A stretch of 7,059 nucleotides of DNA from Victivallales bacterium (GTDB taxonomy: Bacteria; Verrucomicrobiota; Lentisphaeria; Victivallales; SZUA-371), in NCBI GenBank assembly GCA_028691155.1, contig JAQUZV010000119.1:1-7059 (forward strand), in the 5' to 3' direction. Of the stretch, positions 1 to 6,939 are shown in pieces. A program made the translations under genes and the position numbers. The notes under the pieces are model-generated. The model did not search any database, was not told where the DNA came from, and saw only the letters and a list, made by a program, of their open reading frames with translations. The stretch's first letter is position 1. The number at the start of each line of letters is the position of its first letter.

Positions 1-891
1 GGTGGCCGCGGTCAGGTACGGCAGCAGTTTGCGGGCGGTGGCGTCGTCGATGGCGGGGACCAGCGAGGCGTAAAGCCACAGGAAATGGATTTCCGGCAGG
101 GTCAGGGATGTTTTGGCGAGCAGGTCGTTGACTACGGTTGCGGCCGGATAATACTGGAGCAGCGAAGTGTCGAATGGAAACAGAAACCCTTTATTTTTCA
201 GTTGCGAAAGTTGCGCCTTATAGTTCCGGCGGCGAATTTCCTCCGGGGTTGCGCGTTTGGCGGTAATGGCGGCATTGTCGGAGTCCAGGTATTTTAAATT
301 GACCGGCAGGCCGCTGTGGTAACGTCCTCCTTCCGTCAACGGTTGCAGCAATTCCCGGCCATAATCCCCGATGGCCAGCAAGGTTTGGGATATCCTCTGC
401 GGCCCGGAATATGGTCCGAAGCGGCGCAGAAACAGCAGCTCGGCCAATTCGCGGTCGTCGGTGGCCGGGAACATAATGAAATAACGGCAGTTCTCCGATT
501 CATTTCCGACACAGGAGATCGGTTGTTGAAACCCCAGGGAAAAAACCTCCTTTTTGAGATTTTTACGGAATTCCCACAGCAGCAGTTTGCGGGCGTTCTT
601 TTGAAATCGCGCGACGTCGTAGGAGAAAATGAACGGCGACTGATGCCGCTGTTCCATCCGCCGGTATTCTTCGGCGCCGCATCCGCTGCCGATGTATTTG
701 TTCCAGCGTTGCAGCGGAAATCCCCGGGGATTTTCCTGCCCTTGTACATCCAGCAGCAATTCGTCGGCCGGGCCGGCGGCGAGGCGGCAGGTCAAAGTGA
801 GCAGCAGCAGACTCAGATCGCGGAGCGAGTGTCGGCGGGAACAACGGGGCCGCCGGAACGAGAAGATTTTATGGGGGGTGAATGAAGTCAT
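1..891 (-). CDS. Putative secreted protein of unknown function, 3' end outside window
   Basis: Reading the minus strand from the ATG at 891-889 gives 297 uninterrupted codons to the window edge, so the C-terminus is missing. I do not recognise the family. The N-terminus is rich in Arg and His (residues 1-24), followed by a hydrophobic stretch (about 26-40, LSLLLLTLTCRLAAG). This fits a Sec signal peptide; the Cys at 35 does not sit in a good lipobox. The mature part is soluble and mixed: residues 44-140 contain several aromatic and basic patches and Cys at 71, 127 and 135, and 145-297 looks mainly helical with many Leu and Ala. The start is fixed by the ATGA overlap with the stop of the upstream large gene, which indicates translational coupling; a GGGA lies just upstream. 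Long open frames on the opposite strand here (e.g. 316-885) look like shadows. The likely place of action is the periplasm or outer envelope, together with the upstream protein. The gene call is secure; the function is unknown. Confidence 0.85.
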   Translation of the reverse strand, partial: MTSFTPHKIFSFRRPRCSRRHSLRDLSLLLLTLTCRLAAGPADELLLDVQGQENPRGFPLQRWNKYIGSGCGAEEYRRMEQRHQSPFIFSYDVARFQKNARKLLLWEFRKNLKKEVFSLGFQQPISCVGNESENCRYFIMFPATDDRELAELLFLRRFGPYSGPQRISQTLLAIGDYGRELLQPLTEGGRYHSGLPVNLKYLDSDNAAITAKRATPEEIRRRNYKAQLSQLKNKGFLFPFDTSLLQYYPAATVVNDLLAKTSLTLPEIHFLWLYASLVPAIDDATARKLLPYLTAAT

Positions 892-3800
892 GGTGTTTTC
901 CCGGTTGTGGCACTTAGGGCGTCCCAGACGCGTTCGGCGAGTTCTATGTTGGGACAACCGTAAAACTGCATCAATAAATTTTCGTATTCGGAGGGATGTT
1001 TCAACGCGAGTTCCCAGGCTGCTGCCGTGTCATGGCTGCCCAGAACCAGATAACAGAAGTCATTCTCACGGAAGTTTTTCCGGTATCGACACAATAATGT
1101 GTGCAATACCTGAGGCGGAGCCCAGCGCAATTGTCGGGGTCGGCAGGAATCCGGTTTCCGTTTCAGCAACAGTGCCGTCAGTTCGATATCGCCGCATTGC
1201 GCCAGATAATAGAGATAATCGGAGATGCCGTTATAGTCCGGGTCCTGCTTCTGCCAGTATTCGCGCAACAGCTTTCCGGCGGCGGGATTTTTCTGTCCGG
1301 CCAGAAAAACCAGCCATGCTTCCGGATATTTGCTCTGCCGCATTTCCCGTAAATCCGTCGGTATTTTCCGTTCCATAACTGCGGCGTAAATCTTCCGGGC
1401 CCGGGGATAACCGCATTCGGTCATGTATTTGGCGGCCAGCAGATGTTCCAGTTTTATGGTATAAAAGTATTTATCGGGGTCGTCGTCGATGGCGTTGACG
1501 AAACTGTTGATCAGATCGGTTCCGGTTCTGATTTCGGAATGGTGCACCTTGCCTTCAAGCGAATCGTAATAGATGAAATCGGGGAAGGAGAGTTGCGGAT
1601 GCCGTTGCAGTTCCATGAGGGCCCGGACGTAGGAGACGCGGTATCCGTTCAGCGGCCATGTGTCATGAAAGCAGTTGAAGAAGTAGGCCAGGCGGCTGAA
1701 CTGCAGTTCCGGCGGCAAATCCTCGCGGAATGGATCGATGGTGTTCCAGCCGGCGCTCACCACCAGGACCGTATGGTGATATTGCCGTTCGTTTTCGGCG
1801 ACTTCTTCACTTATCCGGGCCATTTCCCGGGCATCGATAACCATGGCGGCATCTGATGCTTCTCTTCTTTCGCGGTTGCTGCGGTAACGTTTTTCCAGCC
1901 GTTGCGGCGACATCGTTTTCTCATTGCCGCGGCCAGTTTCATAGGTGCGCAACAGCGCCCGGAGCCAGACCCCGTACCGGCTGACGATCGGATTGTAGAT
2001 GCCCTCGCTGAGCCGGTTGCCGGGCAGGTTGAAGGCCATCATGGCGATTGTGCAGGGTTTGTTCGGACCCCATTCGGTGCCGCAGTAGTCGCGATCGATG
2101 AGATATTCTCGGCGAAAATCATCTTCCGGGTTGGCCGCGAAGCCATTCAGAATATCGCGTTGTTTTTTCTGGCCTTTTTCCAGATAATATTTGGTGCCGC
2201 CGGAATCGAGACTGCGATGGGAGAAGTCATAAGTGGCAAACATGCCTTTAATGCGTTGCGGGGCCGGATTGGTTGCGGTGTTGTCCGATGGGGGCGTTGG
2301 TATTGCCGCGACAGCGGCGCGGCCCGTCGGATTGACCTTGGCCATCTTGCGGACCTGGTTGTAGGTGGCAACCACCCATTCCGGACACTCGTCGCGTTTC
2401 ATCAGCGTTTGACACAGTTCCTGCGCCTCACGATAGCGTTGCAATTGATAGTAATAGCGGATAAGAACGGCACCGGCTTTAGTGGATTGTTTGGTTTGCC
2501 ATTCTTGGGCGATAAGCCGGACGGCCTGATCCCTGTAACCGTCCTGCCAGTTTTTCTGCGCCAGGGCAAAGACATCGGCGGCGGCTGCCGGACGGAAACC
2601 GGCGAAGAGGCGCGGGATATCGCCGAAGAAAGTGCCGTAGCGGATCAGACCGCAGCTGTGGAACCAGTCGCTGCGCCATCGGTGTTTGGCGGTGGCCGGA
2701 GTATGGTTCCGGGCTTTGAGTTTCAGCGGGCCGAGCCAGCGGTCGAGGTCGGCGGCGACGGCGTCAATGCCGCCGCCGCAAGTTTTGGTCCCCAGCACTT
2801 CGCCGGTAAGAACATCACAGGCTTTGAAAATATATTTAATTTCCCGGCCGTCGCGCCACATGCGACCATTGACCAGAACGTCATTGATGCGGTTGACGAA
2901 ATCGTACCCGCCGCCATTGCCGCCCAACTGCAATCGTTCTTTCAGGGCCATTTGCCAGTCCGCTTTCGCGATGATTTTGATTCTGGGGTTGCGGTCGGAC
3001 AACTGCAGCATGATCGATTCGGAAATGGCGGCGGATTCGGTTATCACCTGGGGCTGGTTCAGCGGTCGGATGGGGGCCATGATGATCTGATCCGGGACCT
3101 TGAGGTGTGGCGTCGGTTGGGTGGGTGGGGGAATTTGGTTCAAGGCCAGAATCTTGTGGTGCAGGGTGGTTGCCGCGGCGGCGAACTGTTTGTCCTGTTC
3201 CGGCGCCCGGTTGTCGATAGCGGCGCAACGCCACCAGTCATTGGTTCCGACCCGGTTCAGCCACAGTTCGACGCCGTTGCCGCTCGCCCGCGAGTAGTCG
3301 CGGATATAGACGATGAAATCGGCCCGGTCCTGAGAGAATGCCGCCAGCAGTTGCGGCGACATGCGGAATTGTTCGCGGTCGTCGAGGTATTGACGGGCTT
3401 CCTGATCCAGCAGGTTCAGTTTGGGATCGGCGATAAGTTTTTCGGCCACGGCTGCCAAGAGATGAAAGGCGGGAATACCGGTGTTCTGATAGCAGATATC
3501 GCAATTCAGCAAGGCGATGCGCAGTTGGCGCGGCGGCTCTTCGACGACGGGAGCGATGGTGAGGGACAACGGATTACGTTGGATATAGTTTAACTTGGTT
3601 GTCGTATCTTTTACCCCGGCCCGGGTCCAGTAAATATTTTTGAGTTCTCCGCCGATCAGGACGACATCATAATAGTTTTCCCGGCGCGGGCAGAGATCGC
3701 GGACACTGGTGCGGGGATCGTTCAGCGCGTATTCTCCGATAATGCCGTCATGGCGGGAGACGAGCAGCCGTGGCATTCGGACGTAATCTTTCGCGTCGAG

Positions 3801-4952
3801 TTTGCCGGACAACAACCATCTGATTTGGGGGATGCCCTGTACTTCCCTTACCATCGTTCGGGGTGGCGGCGGAGGCAGTGAAAAGTTCAGAATTACCTTT
3901 TTGCCGTCGATACGGAAAGTTGCCGTTGCTTTGGCTCCGGGTTGTTGAATGGCGATGAAGTGCTGCTCGATTCGGCGGACGGTGCCGTTGCGGTTGCGCA
4001 CCGAGACGCTGTTCCACTTTGCCATGATTGCCGGAACGGCGACGCCGTCGACGGTCAGGGTTTCCAACCGACAGGCGTTGGGATCGGCAAAGCGCGTTAC
4101 GATGCCCGTCCCGACCTCTCCCATGGCAAAATAAATCATATCCCGGCCGTCTCCCAGTGCCCGGCTGAGCTCGGTCACCGGCGGAATCATATTCGGCGGC
4201 TCTTTCCAGGGCATGAGGGTATGGGCGAAAACCGTAGTCCCGTCCGTTCGGCGCAGCAACAGCAGCAGATAGCGGTTGTCCGGGGTGTTGTCGACGGCAC
4301 TTTGGAACGAAACGACGGCTTTTTTGGGGGGGCTCTTTCTTGCCGCGGCATTCTTGTCCAGAGCATCCCGGCGCATTTTCGGCGGTAATCTTCTGATTCT
4401 TTCGTCGCTGAACGGGACTATCGGCTTTGGTGCGGAGACGGCGGCATAATCGTTTTTTTGCCATTTGAACGTTCCGTCCAGCGTTGGGCTGCCATAGATT
4501 TGCAGCTCCAGTTCGGTTCCGGCTCGGTCCGGAACGGAGAAACGGACGGCGACCGGCATTTCTTTGGGAGTGATGCGACGGCCGCCGCCGCCCGTCGCTT
4601 CCAAACTGTAATCGGTTGTCGTCGCCACGGAATAGTGCGGCAGCGGCAGTTTAATCTCCTTGGGAAACGGGGCGTGGCGGGACATGCGGTGAAGTGTGGT
4701 CGTCAAATGGGCGAATTGTGCCGGCCAGCAGTAACGGCCGGCGACTGTTGCAACGACAAGTAATCCGATGAGGAGAGCCGGTATCTTCAGCCATTTGCCG
4801 GGGCGGAACCGTTGCCGCCGCTTGCCGCGACGATGTGGTTGCTGTGGTGCGGTCATCTTGGCGTCGTCGCTGCGATGCTCGCTGCCGTGAATGCCGGCCG
4901 CGTCTTCGGAATCAGTGATGCCATGACATTTTTTATCTCTGGTTTCCGACAT
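888..4952 (-). CDS. Giant single-pass membrane protein with two CsgG/LpoB-like domains and helical repeats
   Basis: From the chosen ATG (4952-4950) the product is 1354 residues. The start has GGGGG five bases upstream. The frame stays open to a GTG at 5222 (1444 residues), with further ATGs at 5096, 5027 and 4964, but the extra N-terminus is unlike coding sequence and covers a promoter region. Residues 1-55 are polar and then strongly basic (RRGKRRQRFRPGK). Residues 54-76 form one membrane helix, so the rest should be outside the cytoplasm. Residues 100-460 are beta-rich, with a basic linker (about 190-212) and a run of five prolines (near 360-364). Residues 476-602 and 630-742 each show the pattern of CsgG/LpoB-type domains: a strand, a helix with a 'xxLxxxL' run, a strand, then a hydrophobic strand. 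The second has DVLTGEVLG, like the 'D-x-x-TG-E-V-L' strand common in that group. A Pro-rich linker separates them. Residues 790-868 and 1146-1350 are helical and TPR-like. Between them (900-1145) I recognise nothing. The fold assignments are inference by eye. The gene is coupled to the downstream secreted-protein gene. Confidence 0.85.
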   Translation of the reverse strand: MSETRDKKCHGITDSEDAAGIHGSEHRSDDAKMTAPQQPHRRGKRRQRFRPGKWLKIPALLIGLLVVATVAGRYCWPAQFAHLTTTLHRMSRHAPFPKEIKLPLPHYSVATTTDYSLEATGGGGRRITPKEMPVAVRFSVPDRAGTELELQIYGSPTLDGTFKWQKNDYAAVSAPKPIVPFSDERIRRLPPKMRRDALDKNAAARKSPPKKAVVSFQSAVDNTPDNRYLLLLLRRTDGTTVFAHTLMPWKEPPNMIPPVTELSRALGDGRDMIYFAMGEVGTGIVTRFADPNACRLETLTVDGVAVPAIMAKWNSVSVRNRNGTVRRIEQHFIAIQQPGAKATATFRIDGKKVILNFSLPPPPPRTMVREVQGIPQIRWLLSGKLDAKDYVRMPRLLVSRHDGIIGEYALNDPRTSVRDLCPRRENYYDVVLIGGELKNIYWTRAGVKDTTTKLNYIQRNPLSLTIAPVVEEPPRQLRIALLNCDICYQNTGIPAFHLLAAVAEKLIADPKLNLLDQEARQYLDDREQFRMSPQLLAAFSQDRADFIVYIRDYSRASGNGVELWLNRVGTNDWWRCAAIDNRAPEQDKQFAAAATTLHHKILALNQIPPPTQPTPHLKVPDQIIMAPIRPLNQPQVITESAAISESIMLQLSDRNPRIKIIAKADWQMALKERLQLGGNGGGYDFVNRINDVLVNGRMWRDGREIKYIFKACDVLTGEVLGTKTCGGGIDAVAADLDRWLGPLKLKARNHTPATAKHRWRSDWFHSCGLIRYGTFFGDIPRLFAGFRPAAAADVFALAQKNWQDGYRDQAVRLIAQEWQTKQSTKAGAVLIRYYYQLQRYREAQELCQTLMKRDECPEWVVATYNQVRKMAKVNPTGRAAVAAIPTPPSDNTATNPAPQRIKGMFATYDFSHRSLDSGGTKYYLEKGQKKQRDILNGFAANPEDDFRREYLIDRDYCGTEWGPNKPCTIAMMAFNLPGNRLSEGIYNPIVSRYGVWLRALLRTYETGRGNEKTMSPQRLEKRYRSNRERREASDAAMVIDAREMARISEEVAENERQYHHTVLVVSAGWNTIDPFREDLPPELQFSRLAYFFNCFHDTWPLNGYRVSYVRALMELQRHPQLSFPDFIYYDSLEGKVHHSEIRTGTDLINSFVNAIDDDPDKYFYTIKLEHLLAAKYMTECGYPRARKIYAAVMERKIPTDLREMRQSKYPEAWLVFLAGQKNPAAGKLLREYWQKQDPDYNGISDYLYYLAQCGDIELTALLLKRKPDSCRPRQLRWAPPQVLHTLLCRYRKNFRENDFCYLVLGSHDTAAAWELALKHPSEYENLLMQFYGCPNIELAERVWDALSATTGKTP

Positions 4953-5314
4953 TTTTTCCCCCATGATTGCAATTCGGACCTGATCGCCGTAACCATCAAT
5001 GAACGTTGCCTTTCTGCTTGCGGCCATTAAAACCGTCCGACCGGAGCGGCGACGGATTGCCTTTGGTCGGAAAGCGCCGTTTTCAAGAACTGACATATAA
5101 TATGACGTAAACAGGGATGTTTTCTTGGCCTTTTGGCAGTTTTTTTCATAAAATAAGTAATTTGGGGTCGGGAAAGAAAATATTGCGGCGATTCCATTGA
5201 CAAACGGGAGTTGAAAAGACACAATATCCTTGTCGGAATGATTGCAGCGTGATATATGACGTTACTTGCCATCGGCCGGCGTCGGTGGTGAGGCAATGAA
5301 GTGATGCGGTTGAA
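4953..5314. promoter_or_regulatory. Divergent intergenic region between the large membrane gene and the 221-residue membrane gene
   Basis: These 362 bases separate two genes that point away from each other, so promoters for both should lie here. The part from about 5090 to 5260 is clearly richer in A and T than the flanking genes. A good rightward promoter is visible at 5197-5225. For the leftward gene I see only weak -10-like boxes, such as TATTAT on the minus strand around 5097-5102, without a convincing -35. A 9-base direct repeat, ATATGACGT, occurs at 5100-5108 and 5254-5262. The minus-strand frame of the large gene stays open through most of this stretch, up to a GTG at 5222, but the encoded peptide does not look like protein. 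Confidence 0.55.
5197..5225 (+). promoter_or_regulatory. Candidate sigma70 promoter for the 221-residue membrane gene
   Basis: A perfect -35 hexamer TTGACA (5197-5202) is followed after 17 bases by CACAAT (5220-5225), which matches four of six -10 positions. Transcription would begin near 5232, leaving a leader of about 80 bases before the ATG at 5315. A weaker alternative, TTGTCG (5230-5235) with TATATG (5253-5258), has the same 17-base spacing. Consensus match only. Confidence 0.45.
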
Positions 5315-5980
5315 ATGCAGCAGCAGGGAGTCAAATGCAACGGGGATGCGGCGTTGTTTACCGCCGCTTTTGAGACGGCGGATGCCGCGGCGACAACTTG
5401 GAGCGACCTGGCCTGGTTTGCTTCCCGGCGTTCCGGGCGGCTTTATCTGTTGTCGTCCCGTTGTCGCGGCCTGACCACGGCGGCGGCGTCCGGTTTGACC
5501 GCGGCAATATTACTGGCGGCACTGGTGCAGCAAATCATGTTGACTTTGGCGATATCCCTTCCTGTCGGAGTGGTTGCCGGAATGGCAACTTTTTTCTTGC
5601 TGGAATACCGGCGGCGGCGACGGCAACGCAACCTGCCGCATCTGCCGCTGGCGGTTATCGATCCCGAACAGGATAAGTTACGGTTTTTCCGACGCGGCGG
5701 CGTGGCGGGAATTCTGATTCCGACTTCCCGGCTGGAACTCCGGTTGTCGTCGGTGGAGGAAGTGGCGTTGATTCGCGGTCATCGCGGTTGCCGTCTGAAG
5801 CGGCGGCCCGGCGGGCGTATTTCCGGCAGTTGCATCTTGTCGCTGGTGGTCCGGGAATCGGGAGCGCCGGGACGGCGCATCGTGATCTGGGGCGGCGGCG
5901 ATTTGGATTATCGCCTGGTCGAACCGTTGGCCCGGGCCGCGGATCTGCCGCTTCGGGAACGGATTGTCTTCATGGACTGA
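5315..5980 (+). CDS. Two-helix membrane protein with C-terminal beta-rich cytoplasmic domain
   Basis: The product is 221 residues and I cannot name its family. Residues 1-50 are soluble. Two hydrophobic helices (about 54-72 and 76-97) are joined by a very short turn and followed by an arginine cluster (RRRRRQR near 99-105), so both ends should face the cytoplasm by the positive-inside rule. Residues 111-221 alternate hydrophobic and polar positions as in beta strands (LAVIDPEQDKLRFF, GGRISGSCILSLVVR, RRIVIWGGG). They end in an amphipathic helix with a 'LVEPLARAADLPL' segment. Such a layout is seen in small membrane proteins with PH-like domains, but that is a guess. An in-frame TGA at 5297-5299 limits the start to ATG 5315, which has no good ribosome binding site. 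A TTG at 5354 with GGGGA seven bases upstream is a real alternative start, giving 208 residues and keeping both helices. The gene is transcribed away from the large membrane gene and converges with the dehydrogenase. Confidence 0.75.
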   Translation: MQQQGVKCNGDAALFTAAFETADAAATTWSDLAWFASRRSGRLYLLSSRCRGLTTAAASGLTAAILLAALVQQIMLTLAISLPVGVVAGMATFFLLEYRRRRRQRNLPHLPLAVIDPEQDKLRFFRRGGVAGILIPTSRLELRLSSVEEVALIRGHRGCRLKRRPGGRISGSCILSLVVRESGAPGRRIVIWGGGDLDYRLVEPLARAADLPLRERIVFMD

Positions 5981-6065
5981 GATGGGAGCCCGACGGCGGG
6001 AACGCGCGGGGTGGGGATGGAAATGCCGGTTGGCGTGGCAATGGCGTCGATATCATGACGAGAGA

Positions 6066-6105
6066 GAAAAACGGCGGAAAGAAAAATTATTTTCTTCCCG
6101 CCGTT
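6066..6105 (-). terminator. Strong hairpin terminator for the Gfo/Idh/MocA gene
   Basis: Two 16-base arms (6070-6085 and 6090-6105) pair around an ATTA loop with a single A-C mismatch (6078 with 6097). Read on the minus strand the stem ends in GCCG followed by a T tract (TTTTTCTCTC), the classic Rho-independent form. It lies about 66 bases past the dehydrogenase stop codon at 6172-6174. On the plus strand the tail is TTATCGG, so it would terminate the 221-residue membrane gene (ending at 5980) less well. It may still serve as a barrier between the two converging genes. Confidence 0.8.
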
Positions 6106-6132
6106 ATCGGTGTTTGAACGGAACCGGGTTTT

Positions 6133-6162
6133 ATCCGGCGGCGTTTCGCCATCCGGCGGCGT
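6133..6162. repeat. Short direct repeat ATCCGGCGGCGT, two copies
   Basis: The 12-base unit ATCCGGCGGCGT occurs at 6133-6144 and 6151-6162, separated by six bases (TTCGCC). It lies in the convergent intergenic stretch just downstream of the dehydrogenase stop. It may have no function; GC-rich tandem units like this also arise by replication slippage. Confidence 0.5.
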
Positions 6163-6171
6163 CCGGGTGTT

Positions 6172-6939
6172 TTATACCGTTTCCATTCGTCCCTGATTTT
6201 TCGCCGAACGATGAGCGGCGGCAATCAGTTCCAGATTATGCACGGCATCGTCGCCGGTCAGATGATGACCGGTAATGACCGACTCGGCATGTTTGATCAT
6301 CACCTGCTGGTAGATATTGACGACTCCGGCGACGCTGACCGCTTCGGTCGTCTTGCCGTTGTCGAGTTCCAGTCGAATGGCGATGGGCTCGTCGGGATAA
6401 CCCGACAACTGAAACATGGTGCCGAATCCGCGCATTACGGCGGTGTCGCCGTAGATTTCATAGCCGAGGTTGGTCAGTGTTCCGGCCAGACCGCCGCGCG
6501 GTTCATTGAAGCCGACTTTGACCGATCCGGTCAGGCCGTTGGCCATTTTGAACTTGATATAAGCGCCGTCTTCGGCCACGATGGACATGAGTTTCGGGTA
6601 GTAAACCGCCGCCAGCGCCACAATTTTGCTGCCGAACAGAAACTCCGCCATATAGAAGCAATGGCTGGCGACATCACCGATCGGTCCGCCGAGTTCTTCC
6701 GGTTTGGCGCAACGCCAGGTGGCCGCCTCGGCCGGATCGGCCCCGTAGCTGAATTCCATGTGGAAACAGCAGTCGTTGACATGACCCAGCGTTCCGGCCT
6801 GCAACAGTTCATGGGCTTTGCGGTTGAAGCTGCTCTCGGTCATCATGTGATCGACGGTCAGACTCAGCTTGCGGCTTTTGGCCAGGGCGGTAACGGCCTT
6901 GGCGTCGGCAATCACAGTCGTCATCGGTTTTTCGACCAG
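6172..6939 (-). CDS. Gfo/Idh/MocA-family oxidoreductase, N-terminal Rossmann domain missing
   Basis: Members of this family use NAD(P) to oxidise or reduce sugars and related polyols in the cytoplasm. The remaining sequence begins with LVEKPMTT, the conserved E-K-P motif whose lysine is catalytic and which closes the N-terminal Rossmann fold. It continues through the whole C-terminal substrate domain. About 80 residues after EKP comes GGPIGDVASHCFYMAEFLFG, matching the family's 'GG..xD.xxH....xFxxG' motif with the active-site Asp and His in place. The C-terminus (about 200-250) shows the usual helix ending in a DAVHNLELIAAAHRSA segment, the normal end of the family. About 255 residues are present against a usual 330-400, so roughly 100 N-terminal residues, including the nucleotide-binding GxGxxG, are absent. 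In frame, a TGA (6942-6940) sits directly before LVEKP. The first ATG (6924-6922) is an internal Met and not a true start. The substrate cannot be told. As drawn the protein would be inactive. A terminator follows at 6105-6066. Confidence 0.88.
   Translation of the reverse strand: MVEKPMTTVIADAKAVTALAKSRKLSLTVDHMMTESSFNRKAHELLQAGTLGHVNDCCFHMEFSYGADPAEAATWRCAKPEELGGPIGDVASHCFYMAEFLFGSKIVALAAVYYPKLMSIVAEDGAYIKFKMANGLTGSVKVGFNEPRGGLAGTLTNLGYEIYGDTAVMRGFGTMFQLSGYPDEPIAIRLELDNGKTTEAVSVAGVVNIYQQVMIKHAESVITGHHLTGDDAVHNLELIAAAHRSAKNQGRMETV

Noticed and set aside
316..885. 189-codon plus-strand frame at the left end
   Set aside because: It is antisense to the secreted-protein gene, which has a signal-peptide-like start and the ATGA overlap. 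The plus-strand product is rich in Gln, Gly and Arg and looks like a shadow.
692..1378. 228-codon plus-strand frame spanning the junction of the two minus genes
   Set aside because: It crosses the gene boundary on the opposite strand, is rich in Arg and Ser, and shows no family pattern.
1902..3593. 563-codon open frame on the plus strand opposite the large membrane gene
   Set aside because: The protein is of low-complexity composition without domain-like features. It lies wholly inside the minus-strand gene, whose product has a coherent topology and domain pattern. GC-rich codon bias commonly leaves such antisense frames open.
3748..4464. 238-codon minus-strand frame inside the large gene
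   Set aside because: It is out of frame with the large gene and its product is an Arg- and Gln-rich mixture, typical of a shifted reading of real coding DNA.
5964..6275. Small plus-strand frames over the convergent intergenic region (also 5788-6117)
   Set aside because: They run through the terminator hairpin or overlap the ends of the two real genes, and their products are Arg- and Gly-rich without recognisable features.
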